Source: Acestrorhynchus altus
Lineage: Eukaryota > Chordata > Actinopteri > Characiformes > Acestrorhynchidae
DNA: 64,000 nt
NCBI GenBank assembly: GCA_034509495.1
Contig: CM067507.1
Location: 20,570,121-20,634,120, forward strand
Direction: 5' to 3'
Positions within the stretch are counted from its first letter, which is position 1; every line of letters starts with the position of its first letter. Below are positions 39,701 to 49,609 of this stretch, piece after piece. A model generated the notes under the pieces. It did no database searches. It was not told where the DNA came from and saw only the letters and a list, made by a program, of their open reading frames with translations. The position numbers were made by a program, and so were the translations under genes.

Positions 39701-42700
39701 ATTCCAGAGAACACAGTTCCACAGCTTTATTCACATTTAGCCAACTACTGGCACTTGGCACGGTGCCAATTGGTTGATGTTTATCTGCTCCAGAGCATCC
39801 AGTTCTATTGGCAGTACTTCTCTATACTTTACAAGTGACAAGTATTTTTACTTCTTTAAAAAGGGACAAGTGTGTGTTCATTTGCACATCTGTGTCAGCA
39901 GTGGGTGTAATTTAAAGTAGTTGAATGTATTCTTTAGAAGGGGTGTCCACAAACATTTGGACATATAGTGTACATCAAGGGACACCAGCCCTGCTCTGGG
40001 AGAATTACGTACCTGCAGACTTTAGATTCAACCTTAACCCACCCACGTGATCCAACTAATTACTTCAGAAGTACTTGATAAGAGGTTCTTGATTGGCTGA
40101 ATTGTTTGAGTTTAGATTTGGATTGGAACTGAAACCTTTTTTTTTTTACTTTGCGGGTGCGGCTTATAGTCCGGAAAATGCGGTAATAAACAATCAAACT
40201 TAAAGTTCTTTTTTTTTAAACAGCATGGAAAACGGGTTGGAAAATGGGTTTTCGGTCTTGTCGTGTCTTTGGTGTGTGATTAGTTTACGTGGAAGAAAAG
40301 CATCAATAGAGTCAAATAAAAAATGTTTGAGTTGTTGTTCTAATTGAATCCTATTTTTGACTCACTTTGTCTCAGAGTGTTCTGTCCTGGTGGCTGTAAG
40401 GACGTGGTTGGGGAAATCTGGGGACACCATGAACAAGGCTACCGGGATGTAAGAACTCCATTTCACTATAATAGTGTGTGGTTAAAATATCCACATCATG
40501 GAAATGCACCTTTTGAAGTGAGGGCTTTGTGTTTTTTTTTTTTTTTGGGCTGTGTGCTTTATCTGTAGTGTGTATATGTGTGTGTTTTGTAGACATCTGT
40601 GCTCTGCAAAGCTGCTGTTCATGCCGGAGTCATATCAGACAACCAGGGAGGCATGATCAATGTGACCCAGCTGAGGAGCATTACACTCTACGAGTCGAAC
40701 TTTGCCAATGGAATTCTGTCCAGAACGTGAGTGTACAGCTGCATGGAATGATTTGAACATGCCCGTGGTGCTTCACTGTCCAACTAAATCTTGTTTGTTG
40801 TGGGCTTAGGCTCAATCTTGGTTTCTATGTTCCTGCTATTGACAAGTTGTTTTTTTTTTTTTTTGTTCCTCTCAGGGGTTCATTGTCAGATAAGAGAATT
40901 GTCTTCAGCAGAGGTACTGAATTTACATGCAAACTGAAAAACAAAGCTTTACATCTGTAATGCTGTAACATGAGACTCTTGTCTAAGCACGGCCATTCTT
41001 TAAATTAATTCTGCTAATTGTGTGAAAGTATTGAGCTTCTTCTCAGGTTTGGCACCAGTCGTATGTTAAATTTCAGCCATGCACATAATTATAGTGTAAC
41101 TAATACGTACTTACAACTCCTACTTACTACTTACCTTGAATGTAGTGTCATCATTACTCAATTACACAGTGCCCGTGCCTAAAGGAGGTGTACAAACAAC
41201 AGCAAAGTTACTGTTTACTTGCTAGGCCCATAATTTGAGAAATGACAGATTTATTTTGCTGTGTTCTTCCTCTCTTACCTGTGACAGTCAGTGATAGTCC
41301 ACTAGTAGTGACGTCCTACAATGCCTCATCTTTGTGGGAAGAGGACCGGTTGGGCTGGCCTCTGGAAGACAGGGACTTAAAAGGCCAGGTTCTGCACTGG
41401 ACAGCCAGCGCCCAGGATGAGAAGCCATGGCTGGAGCTGGAGCTTTGGAACCGGAGCAGCATCACAGGTCAGGGAGTCAACATGAATGTGCCTTTATGTT
41501 TAATATGGGCAAAATCTTGTGCAAAGAAACCCAAAAGCATTCAGCATTGACAGTGTGATTGTAATGCAAATGTAACGTTATTACAGAAGTATAGATGATG
41601 TTGTTATATTATTGGTGTTTAAAAGTTAATCAAGGATCCACACAGCAACCTTTGCTCAAAATGTACCTGTCTATGAAATGACACAGGAGTTTGATTAGAT
41701 TCAGCTAACAGTTAGACATTGACCCAGCCCATTCACTTTACCTGTATTCCAATGACTGCCATGCAAACTCTTTACCAGGGCCTTCAGGTAGGCACCTTAA
41801 ACCTGTCTTTACTGGTCTAACACACACACTTTCACCTCAGCCACCAAATCTGCATATCTCCCTTCATATTCTACCTCAGTCTCATCTTCAAATGGAACTG
41901 TCAGTTTGATAAAATACTCCATTTGTTTTTCCTCTTCAAAAATAACATAATATCGGGTCTCAGGGTAGTTACCACAATGCAATTTTGAACCTGTAGTTTA
42001 ATGCATACAACTGTAATATTCACACCCTCCTGCACTTGTCCTCCACTGCACTGCCCCTCACACACAAAGAAATCTGAGGGGTTAAAAAAAATTACAGTGT
42101 GATGACAAAATTGTGGTGAGATTCAGGCTTCTGGAGGACAATGCTGAAAACACTTGGAAGCTTTAACCTTTGATGTTCAGAATACAAGTAAATGCAAGTG
42201 CATCTATCTGTCTGTGGTCAGTATGTCTCCGCCTGTTTTTGGATTTATGTTTTTGCCTGATTATAATTGGACACTATGTGATAAGGTCTGTGATTGGTCA
42301 GTAAAAAAAAAAAGAAGTGTACCGTGAAAAAAACATGGATACATTTGAGGAGTTGAAAGTGGAAAAACACATTTGTGGCAAAACACAAAGGATAAAAATG
42401 GAGATGTTGGCAAATTTATGCCTCTGTTGTGCATAGCTCCATCCTGGCTGTCTGGCAATTATAAAGCACAATAGCTAGAACTGTGTTAATTGTTTTCAAT
42501 CACAGTTTCAACTGCAGCTCTGAAACATAAGCCAAAAGCAAAACAAAACCAAACCTAGTATGTGAGCTTGTAAGCTTGCCATGGTGTGTTCAGCTTTGTG
42601 CAACTCAAAAGCTTCATTTTGCAGGACGTATGCGAAGGCATTAACTGATTGAATGGAAATAGTGGAAGGAACATTTTTTTCTTTAGAAAAACCTTTTAGA

Positions 42701-45700
42701 TGGTAGTGAGGCAAATGTATAAGCGGATTCTTCTCTTTCCAGGGATAATAACAAAGGGGCTGCCAAACATGTACATTGAGACATATACCCTCATGTTCAG
42801 CAAGGATCGCAAAATCTGGAAATTTTATAAGGATTCATCCAGCAAAGAGAAAAAGGTACATCACTCATCTTGCCTCATCTCGTTTCTCAAAATAAAATGC
42901 CAGTTCTGCATTCAGTAGCATAGACCAGCATATGGAGCACATTTTTCACATACATATATGCAGGGCTGTCTCACCACACAGACCACACACTGTGCACTTT
43001 ACGTGTAGTTTATTAACTTCAGTGTTCATCACACGTTTTTGCTGCTCTCCACCATTTAGAAATAATATAGGCTTATTGAGATATTGCTTAAAGGACCTTT
43101 AACATCTGAACATCAGATTTAGGCCTCTCCCACTATATCTGAATACAGATAAATTATATGCAATGTATTCGGAGACACCATTTAATTGTTGATTTAACTG
43201 AATAGTGTTTCATTCAGTACAACAAGTGTATAAATCCAAACACTTAGCAATGCAGTCTGCGTTTGTCAGAGAATGGGTCAGTTTAGGGGGAAGCATTTAG
43301 GAACCACAGACACAAAATGGTAGACCACGCCAAGACTCCACTGTTCCAACCCCCCCTCTGTTATTAACACCAGCACAAAAACTGTGCATCTGGAGGCATC
43401 AGATGGACTGGTGTAAAGCACTCTGCAACTGGACTTTGGAGCAGTGAAATGTGTCCTGTGAAGTGAGGAATTACAATTCACTATCTGGCAGTTTGAGTCT
43501 AGCTTTGGTGAATTCCAGGAGAACATCCCATGACATTTTGGACAATTGTAACATTCCAACTCTGTGGAATTTTGAGGAATACCCTTTTCTATTCCTGAAT
43601 GTATCCCAGTGCACAATGGAAGGTCCATAAAAAGGCATGGTTTGGTTTTGATGTGGATGAACTTCACTGGCCTGCACAGAGCCCTTAGCTCAACCCCATC
43701 AAACACCTGCGGGATATACTAGTACAGAAAAAAGCCTTCTCATCCACTAAATATACAGAGTAGTTAAATAACTAGAACAGCAGTGTTACAGATTTTACTT
43801 TGAAATCCATACTATAACACTATCATTCATTACGGGTTGGACTTGAGGTCTGTCACTCTGTCCTCTGTCCAGGTGTTTGAGTCTTATTCTGATGGTCACA
43901 CAATTGCTCTCAACAACCTGCTTCCTCCAATATCAGCTAAATACCTCCAACTCCATCCGCTGCGCTGGCACAGTAGGGCATCTGCACAGGTGCAGGTTCT
44001 GGGCATTCCCTTGGCCCCTATCCGGCCCCGCACCAGCGGTACTGGTGAGACTCCATCACTCTCTATTTTTTTTTCTCTGTTTTCATGGTTTTAAAGAAAA
44101 TGTAGTGCTAAACAGTGGTTTATCATGGCAGGATTTAGAGGCTTGACAATTATGTTCCCCAAATGCCATCTTAATTAGATCAGTCAATTCTCTCCATAGG
44201 TTCCACTGTGGTGAAGCTGCTCCCTACAGAAATGGTCCACGAAGTCTCTACTGAGAGTACTGTGATGACAAAAAGCTTAAGTGACAGTAAGTCAGTTACT
44301 GCAATGACGTACTCAATGAGCCTTAAACGTTTTTGTATTGTGTATATAAACATGGGTCATGTGACTAAGTGGCATGGATTGTAGTTTAAACTCATCTCCA
44401 GTAATCAGAAGAGTCACGCATACAGGTATGTAGGATAAATGTACAGGTAAACAGGCTAGTGGTGGTGCTTCCCTAGCAATAAATAATATTTAAATATTTG
44501 TGAGATTGGCTAGAGGCTAATCACATTCACTAATACTGCTGTGGTTGTGCTTGTGTTTGTGTGTCATTCCATATGGTTCCTCAAGTTATCATCGCCAAGG
44601 AAAACATTTTAATTATTACAATTTAATTAATCAAATCATTCATGCAGCCATAAAAGCATTGAAACTGTGTTCCAGTAATGACTATTGCCCCATCTGTTGC
44701 TAGATTGTATCAATAAATAAAGTTTAACAATAGAAAAATCCATGGATGACCAAGCATGTCTTGTAATGCACTAGCACAGTGATCTGATGATTGCTGGTCC
44801 AAATCCCAGAAAATGCTGCTTGCCATCAGTGGCCTGAGTGTGAGAGAGAGCAATTAGCCATCAATGTGCCAATTAGTCATGCATGCATGATGGCTATGGT
44901 ACGCATGTTGTAGTTTCAGATATTCCATGCTGGAATAAAGCACAGGAGCATACAACAATACTGCTACATAAAATGTACTATTTGCTAAAGGATATTTGAA
45001 AACTGATTGTAAAATACATTTTAAAGATGTGCTCAACCTGTTATCAATATTTTTTTATTGAGGTGTTTTCATGGAAAACTTTGACAGTTGCACTATTTAT
45101 AATAACACTATTCTGTCTATAATTTTAAACATTTAGATTCTCAACACAACTCTTGAGGCGGCACGGTGGCGCAGTGGGTAGCGCTGTTGCCTCACAGCAA
45201 GAAGGACCTGGGTGGGGTGACCTGGGAAGTTTCTGTGTGGAGTTTGCATGTTCTCCCCGTGTTCGCGTGGGTTTCCTCCGGGTACTCCGGTTTCCCCCAC
45301 AGTCCAAAGACATGCATGATAGGTGAATTGGTGACTCTAAAAAGTGGCCCTTAGTGTGTGGATGTGTGTGTGCATGTGTGTGCCCTACGATGGATTAGCG
45401 CCCTGTCTAGGGTTGTTTCCCGCCCTTGCGCTCAGAGTTGCCGGCTGGGCACCGGCTCACCCGTGACCCTATTCAGGAATAAGCGGTTTGGAAAATGAAT
45501 GAATGAACACAACTCTTGGTTTTTGAGGATTAAGGTACTGATGCTGTTTATCTTCCTTATTCCATTATTTGGTTCTCTGTTTTCTTTTCACTGCATACAG
45601 CTAGCTTCTGGCTCACAATTGTTCCTAACAATTAAATTCCGTACTGTCTCTTAGGGCGTGGTGAGGCGTGTGGAGACTTGAAAGATTGCATGACAAGCTT

Positions 45701-48700
45701 CAGTGTTTATATTCTTAATTATTTGAATTGACTAGGTATGTAATGTTGAAGATGATAACAACACTTGCCTAATTTTCTTACAGGCTCCAACCAACCAATG
45801 ATATTGCTGGTGGGTGTGATTCTGGGCGTGGCTCTGTGTGTGGGTTGTTTGTTGGCAGGTCTTTTGTGGAGGCGAAGGTACTTGAATTATATAGCCATTC
45901 TTATCACAACCTTAAACGTCACAACAATTATTGGATGGCATTTGTGTATCTCTAGAGTCCAAACCACTGGTGTTTTAACGCTCATTAAATCTCATTTCAG
46001 GAAAAAAGCTGTGCATATGAAGAAGTGCTGCCTTGACTCAGGTAGACCTAGAGTACAGCATTTCTTATTTCAGTCTCTGTAGTTCTAGGCTTGTTTTTCG
46101 TGGTGTATGATCAGGGTGTTGCCTAATTAGAATGTTGTTGTCTCTTGTGATTCAGGCTCTCAAGGCTTCAATGGGAAGAAGTTGCCTTATGCAGACTCTG
46201 AGCTCATAGCCTACCCTCTGACCAGGAGTGTCCATGATAGCCTCCCAAGCCCTCCTCTTAATGGTGAGTTCCCACTTTAAGAACAGTTTTTGACCGAGTA
46301 GGTTAATTTACCCTTTTGATCTCAGTAAGTCCCATTCCAAAATAACCTGTTCTGACCATTTGCATCGTCTATGACATCTGTTTATTCTGTGAACAATCAA
46401 AACACACAATAGTAATTAAGTTTGTTTTTCAATGAGCTCATCAGCTTACTGAGGATTGCACATACAGTAGGACGAGTAGACGCACCTGCACTTTTTAGTC
46501 TGTTTCTGGACTCTGCTTCATTTTCAACCTTGGTGCATTTCATTTGGGTATGTGTGGATACACTAATTACACTCCGGTGTGGACCAAAGCATCCACACTG
46601 TAGAGGTGGTCTGAGTCTGGTCCCAAATGATCTCTGGAACAGTTTGTCATGAGAACGTCTGACCCAAATTCAACCCAACTATCATGGTGACTTAGGAGGT
46701 GCTCAGATCATCAGTACAGCTATGAAGAATTACCAACTCTACTTTTGCTCCATGTTAAACAGCACAAACATTTGCACTAGTCCACAAAACAATTTACTTT
46801 CTTGCCCCCAACCCTGACAGATCTGACCAATAAGTGGAGAGAAGGATGGAGATGTGTGAAGAACCTTTAAAAGGTCAAACTTGTCCTCCTGGGTTTCCTT
46901 ATTTTCCTTATTTTATCTACCTAAAGAAACACTCATTTGAGGCATGCATTGTGTCCCTTTTATGAATAAATATAAAAATTGTTCATTGACTGTCACAGAG
47001 AAATATGAGGTTAAGTTTGTATGAAGATGGCCCATAAACATATTGTAAATGTGTTTTATCTTTCTCTCAATGGAAGTCTCTGAGTCCTTGATTTATGGCC
47101 AGTAGTAAGGCCTAAAGAGAGTGAATTTAGCAATTAATAGAGTAATTGACAAAGAGGTTACCATGCATTTCGTGTCAATAAAAGGCTACAAAACAGTGTT
47201 TAAGTTGATGCTGCAGAATACGAAATTTTTAAGTGTCTACAGATTACAAAGAGCTTTAGACGTGATGCTAATTCAGAGGGGGAATGAGGGGGCTAGTATG
47301 GCTGTAGTAGCAGGGCAGAAGGATGTCTGAGTGAGTAGTGAGAGTGACCCTTCTGTTCCCCCCATTCCTACTGACTGGCTCAGAGAGAAGGCTTAATTTC
47401 TGAGTCCATTCTTCTCTCTCTCTCTCTTTCTCTTTCTCTTTTCCACCATGTCAGTGGCTCCGCAGCAGCATAGACATGTCTTTCTTTAGTCAGCTGAGCC
47501 TTCCTGAAAGGAACCCTTTAATTGGTGCCCCAGAGATGGGCACTCATACTGGAACAGCACCCACCCTCCCACCCCAGGCCAACACACACTTCAACAAGGC
47601 TTCAGTCCGAAGTAGGACAGAGAATCATCAGCCAAGACAATTGGGGTCCCTTTTGGAGTTGCTCTAATTAAAGCAGCTTCAGCCTATTAGGATTCAAGCA
47701 GCAAATAAAAGAAGGTTGGGCATGCGTAGGAATGCATTTGAAATGCAATGGACTGAGGACCTTTTAGAATATGGTGGGTGCAGTAGTGTGACTCACCAAT
47801 GTCTACACCTATGATGTGGAAAAGCTCAATGTTCATGTCTGTCTCCAGTCTTTATCATAATGTCCAGACAATGTCAGGGTGCCCACTCTAATTAGACAAA
47901 ATTCCAAGACATTTCCTGTACATTTTCCGTAATTGTAGAAATGACCACACAGTGTACTTTACATAGCAGTAATAAACACAAAGCAGTTTAATAAACATAT
48001 TAAAAGCCACCCAGTTTTACATGTGGTTATTGAATGTACTAACACTTGCAGGCTAGATGGTCACTAACACAGTGAAAATTTGCTCATATGGGTCATTTAT
48101 ATTCTACACTCAACATAAAAAAAACAGATGCACAAATAGTTGCACCCAGGAAATGTTGAATTGCAGTGCTGTTCAGAAATAATTAAAACATTATAATAAT
48201 TAAAATAATAAAAAGAATTAAAATATGGACTGATATGGACAATATTTATTGAGCTACACATAGAGTAGTGTCTCTCAGTATGGCGTCAGGTAAAATGCAA
48301 TGTGCCAGATGTCGGGGCATAGAGGTGCAGAGGTACCTATTGGTGTCCTGTGACGACCCCTCTCACACACCGGCAATATTCTCTCTCAGTTCCTGCAGAT
48401 TTTAGAGTGTGGAATAGCACACCGGAGTGTGAATGTAGAAAAGGTACGGCCACTGGTTACAGGACCTCATTAGCATAACAATGGGCTGTCAGAGTGCCTG
48501 TAAAGGAGACCAAAGGTGATCTGGCTTTGTACAAAATTGCACCCCACACCTTAACAGCAGGCATTCTGGACATGTGATGCATGACAGTAAACTACTGATA
48601 TTGGCACTGACCACGGTGCCTCCATACAGTGGTCGTTGGTCATCTGAGTGATGCTGGCAGGGCTGAATCGCAGGCCTACCATGCTCTGTGGCATGTTAAG

Positions 48701-49609
48701 AATGCTGATCAGGACCAGCTGACCTATTTTTTGGATTTGTGACTTTAGAAGTGGGTTAATTGTTAGGATACAGATGGCAGGAGCGTCAGTCTCACTTGGC
48801 CAGTGTTTATATTGGAACAGTGACAAACTGCATATAGATTTGTGTGGAAAGTCATTGTCATAACTTATAAAAGTAATTTGTGGTTAAAGATGCACATTCA
48901 GTGATGTATTATGATCATGCGTTAGTGTAGCATATTGGTATAAAAAGAGAAGGTCATTATAGTAGGGGTGCAGTTGCAGATAATGATGGCATAATTCTTC
49001 CCAACTGAACATCTAAGAGAGATTATCACCACTGTTATCAATATATCATTTGAGGGACTCTCCTATAGAAGGTGTTTTATCCAGATTCAGACACTTTACA
49101 GTTCCAAGGCACATTGGAGTTGTTTATTCCATTAATTTGTTCACCATCTATATTGAATTTTTGTGTTTGCAGACTACGCTGAGCCTGATGTGCTAGCAGG
49201 TGGACAGAAGGTGGGTCTCACCTTCCGTCCAGAGCTGGAGGAAGGATATACCATCCCTTTTGCCCTCAACCACTATGACACCCCTGGTCAGCTGCCCGAG
49301 TATGCTGAGCCCCTGCCTCCCGAGCCTGAATATGCCACACCCTTCAGTGATCAGTGCCAAGACCTCTCCGTCCCTCCACAGCTGGACACTATACACCCCC
49401 ACTCTCAGCTGTTCCAGACCGGATCTTGTAGTCTTGGGGACAGGGTGTCCCCAGGGCAACCAGAGTATGACTGTCCTGCTCACCGTGGCCTCTCTAACGG
49501 ATACTGCACTCCAGTCTTTAATGGCACTGGGCCACGAAAAGCTAGTGTGATTTACACAGAACCGCAGCCAGAGGAGCTGAATCAGCATACCTACCACCAG
49601 CCCCTATAA
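21573..49609 (+). CDS. DCBLD-family receptor (CUB, LCCL, discoidin), fifteen coding exons
   Basis: This gene encodes a single-pass surface protein of the neuropilin-like DCBLD1/DCBLD2 (ESDN) type, which scaffolds signalling at the plasma membrane. Exons: 21573-21669, 30514-30735, 33386-33523, 39138-39189, 40376-40448, 40593-40726, 40876-40913, 41288-41467, 42743-42855, 43873-44044, 44200-44286, 45784-45877, 46001-46041, 46156-46263, 49173-49609. All junctions are GT-AG and in phase (1986 bases, 661 residues). Order: signal peptide 1-30; CUB about 36-149 (GDGCGH start); LCCL about 154-250 (CPGGCKDV); discoidin about 252-394; membrane span about 441-462, then RRRKK; tail to 661 with nine YxxP motifs. 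The start has a good context (ACACCATGC). The discoidin domain has no cysteine, unlike the family. LCCL wording resembles DCBLD1 and tail wording DCBLD2, so the paralogue is left open. Intron 1 is 8.8 kb. Confidence 0.92.
22027..22146. repeat. Hairpin-type hAT-like MITE, first of a tandem pair
   Basis: CTCCTGGTCCTGGAGGCACAC at the left and GTGCCTCCAGGACCAGGGTTG..AAACACTG at the right form inverted arms. It lies only about 8 bases before the next copy, inside DCBLD intron 1. Confidence 0.65.
22155..22338. repeat. Hairpin-type hAT-like MITE, second of a tandem pair
   Basis: CAGTGTTTCCCAACCCTGGT at the left and the inverted CCAAGGTTGAGAAGCGCTG at the right bound a ~184-base palindromic element. 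It follows the preceding copy almost immediately. Confidence 0.7.
22551..22579. repeat. Poly-T tract
   Basis: An uninterrupted run of more than 25 T, in DCBLD intron 1. Possibly the reverse-complemented tail of a retroposon, but no body is recognisable beside it. Confidence 0.9.
22745..22850. repeat. Short dispersed repeat with GGGAATTCCTTAG core
   Basis: The block GGGAATTCCTTAGAATTTCC followed by a ...AGTCAATTGGTGAAGGGAGAG block recurs in diverged form at 59480-59590. It is internally palindromic around GGAATTCC. Class unknown. Confidence 0.4.
23025..23960 (-). mobile_element. Tc1-like transposon relic
   Basis: It runs from TTCTTCACTTTTTCACATTTTATG at the left to GGCAAAGGCTGTGAATACG at the right, as in the copy at 8.4-9.5 kb. 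Inside are the GGCACACCTT, TCAGTTTGGCTGGGCAGCCAG and GTGTGTCTCAATACAGTCCT blocks of the reversed transposase. Frames are broken throughout. It lies in DCBLD intron 1. Confidence 0.75.
24757..24773 (-). promoter_or_regulatory. Candidate CTCF site in intron 1
   Basis: On the minus strand ACAACAGGTGGCGCTCT fits the CTCF core and its downstream GCGCT extension. It points opposite to the two sites at 19509 and 21031. Motif match only. Confidence 0.3.
25261..25346. repeat. (AC)43 microsatellite
   Basis: 86 bases of uninterrupted AC repeat in DCBLD intron 1. Long, perfect tracts of this kind are usually length-polymorphic. Confidence 0.98.
26982..28054 (+). mobile_element. hAT transposon relic with target-site duplication
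   Basis: The left end CAGGGGTCTGCAACCCGCGG is inverted at the right end as GGTTGCCGACCCATG, the usual short hAT terminus. Eight-base flanks GGCTAGAG (26974-26981) and AGCTAGAG (28055-28062) match at seven of eight positions, as expected for a hAT target duplication. Plus-strand frames around 27271-27537 keep the hAT C-terminal dimerisation wording FRSTSVCEQLFSTMNYVKNK, after an upstream EDLEDV..ATLVQNHKW piece in another frame. The transposase is therefore shortened and frameshifted. It lies in DCBLD intron 1. Confidence 0.82.
28930..29690 (-). mobile_element. Tc1/mariner-like relic
   Basis: On the minus strand the fragment NFQQDNASTNGAG (within 29051-29275) carries the QQDNA signature around the second catalytic aspartate of Tc1/mariner transposases. 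Neighbouring frames are broken. It lies in DCBLD intron 1. Confidence 0.6.
31200..31375. repeat. Dispersed repeat (GGTGGGGAACTCCAGTC type)
   Basis: The block GCAGGGGTGGGGAACTCCAG..GGAGGGCCGGATTCCTGCAC recalls another fish hAT-like MITE family. A related piece with GGCCCTGGAGTACCAGACTCCTGCAC lies at 11777. The right end is not clear. Confidence 0.45.
33356..33376 (+). repeat. (TG)n tract just before the DCBLD exon 3 acceptor
   Basis: 21 bases of TG repeat followed by TTTGTACAG, which is the acceptor of the exon at 33386. The tract takes the place of a normal pyrimidine tract. Confidence 0.9.
34483..35770 (+). mobile_element. Tc1-like transposon relic, best-preserved transposase
   Basis: The left end has GTGCATCCAGAAAGTATTCAC and TTACAGCCTTATTCC. 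The ORF at 35042-35452 reads as a Tc1 transposase centre, with LTELQ, RKTTISAGLHQSGIYGR, RRKSLLSKRHMTAHLEFAK and GGDGIMLWGFSTTGTGRLV. The tail SSRSPNFNPIEHLWSYLKI follows at 35543. An upstream piece with KSKELSVD-like wording near 34845 is in another frame, and stops break the C-terminal part. It is inactive and lies in DCBLD intron 3, in the host gene's direction. Confidence 0.85.
36093..36170. repeat. (TTA)n and (TTTA)n simple repeats
   Basis: About 12 TTA units run into about 11 TTTA units. Located in DCBLD intron 3. Confidence 0.95.
36345..36715. repeat. Non-autonomous DNA transposon (CATAACATTAAAACC family), partial
   Basis: The left end with CAACCACAACTTTATGACCACC and the middle with GGACCACAGAGCTGG resemble the copy at 51292. 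The two inner blocks AGTCATTCTTAGCACTGCAGTG (36550) and GTTAGTGCTGAGAATGACTC (36656) are inverted with respect to each other. The right end is lost. Confidence 0.55.
36741..36770. repeat. (GAT)10 microsatellite
   Basis: Ten uninterrupted GAT units in DCBLD intron 3. Confidence 0.95.
36785..36910 (-). mobile_element. Possible SINE fragment
   Basis: On the minus strand GTCTCAGTGATTAGAACACTGGG and GTGATCAATACCTCAACTAAG look like a decayed tRNA-like head of a fish SINE. Low confidence because no poly-A or LINE tail is visible. Confidence 0.35.
38235..38710 (+). mobile_element. Tc1-like transposase relic, third family
   Basis: The ORF at 38449-38712 contains FSDKSHSCL, corresponding to the FSDESRFCL motif that carries the second aspartate region, and ends with IEAAWDVLLQDTIRNLYNSM, the characteristic end of one Tc1 branch. 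Intervening residues are deleted, so the catalytic core is incomplete. It lies in DCBLD intron 3. Confidence 0.6.
39529..39972. mobile_element. Tc1/mariner-type MITE
   Basis: The left end ACACCATTTGGACATGAATATTGGGACACC and the right end GGGGTGTCCACAAACATTTGGACATATAGTGT are diverged inverted repeats, a fish family often seen at TA sites. No transposase frame remains. A fragment of the same family begins at 54382. It lies between DCBLD exons 4 and 5. Confidence 0.65.
42035..42742. other. DCBLD intron 8, no feature seen
   Basis: I found no recognisable transposon, RNA gene or extra exon in the part of the intron between about 41.47 and 42.74 kb, apart from short A- and T-rich tracts. Confidence 0.4.
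43275..43740 (+). mobile_element. Tc1-like transposase relic
   Basis: Plus-strand wording CAACTGGACTTTGGAGCAGTG, ACAATTCACTATCTGGCAGTTTG and the later LNPIKHLRDIL reading at about 43692-43725 correspond in order to the W-S-D-E..F catalytic region and the terminal NPIEHLRD motif of a Tc1-like transposase. A 142-codon minus-strand ORF over the same stretch is a shadow. It lies in DCBLD intron 9. Confidence 0.6.
44730..44885 (+). mobile_element. tRNA-headed SINE, decayed copy
   Basis: GATTGCTGGTCCAAATCCCAG is a decayed B box, followed by GCTTGCCATCAGTGGCCTGAG. It is the same family as the copy at 9.77-10.02 kb. Located in DCBLD intron 11. Confidence 0.5.
45156..45505 (+). mobile_element. SINE-like retroposon with 13-bp target duplication
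   Basis: The head GGCGGCACGGTGGCGCAGTG and the GTTTGCATGTTCTCCCCGTG block are typical of a very common fish retroposon. The tail ends in a short GAAT repeat. The flanks AACACAACTCTTG at 45143-45155 and 45506-45518 are identical, a perfect target-site duplication. The intact flanks point to a fairly recent insertion in DCBLD intron 11. Confidence 0.8.
48115..48900 (-). mobile_element. Tc1-like relic, fourth family
   Basis: The stretch around 48270-48770 (ATGGCGTCAGGTAAAATGCA, TGTCGGGGCATAGAGGTGCAG, GGTCGTTGGTCATCTGAGTG, CATGCTCTGTGGCATGTTAAG) reads as a Tc1-type element in the minus direction, different from the other copies here. It is in DCBLD intron 14 and has no intact frame. Confidence 0.5.

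Noticed and set aside
43278..43706. 142-codon minus-strand ORF
   Set aside because: The plus strand of the same stretch reads as a Tc1-like transposase relic, so this is a shadow frame.
49193..49597. 134-codon minus-strand ORF opposite the DCBLD last exon
   Set aside because: It is antisense to a clearly coding exon with conserved YxxP motifs.
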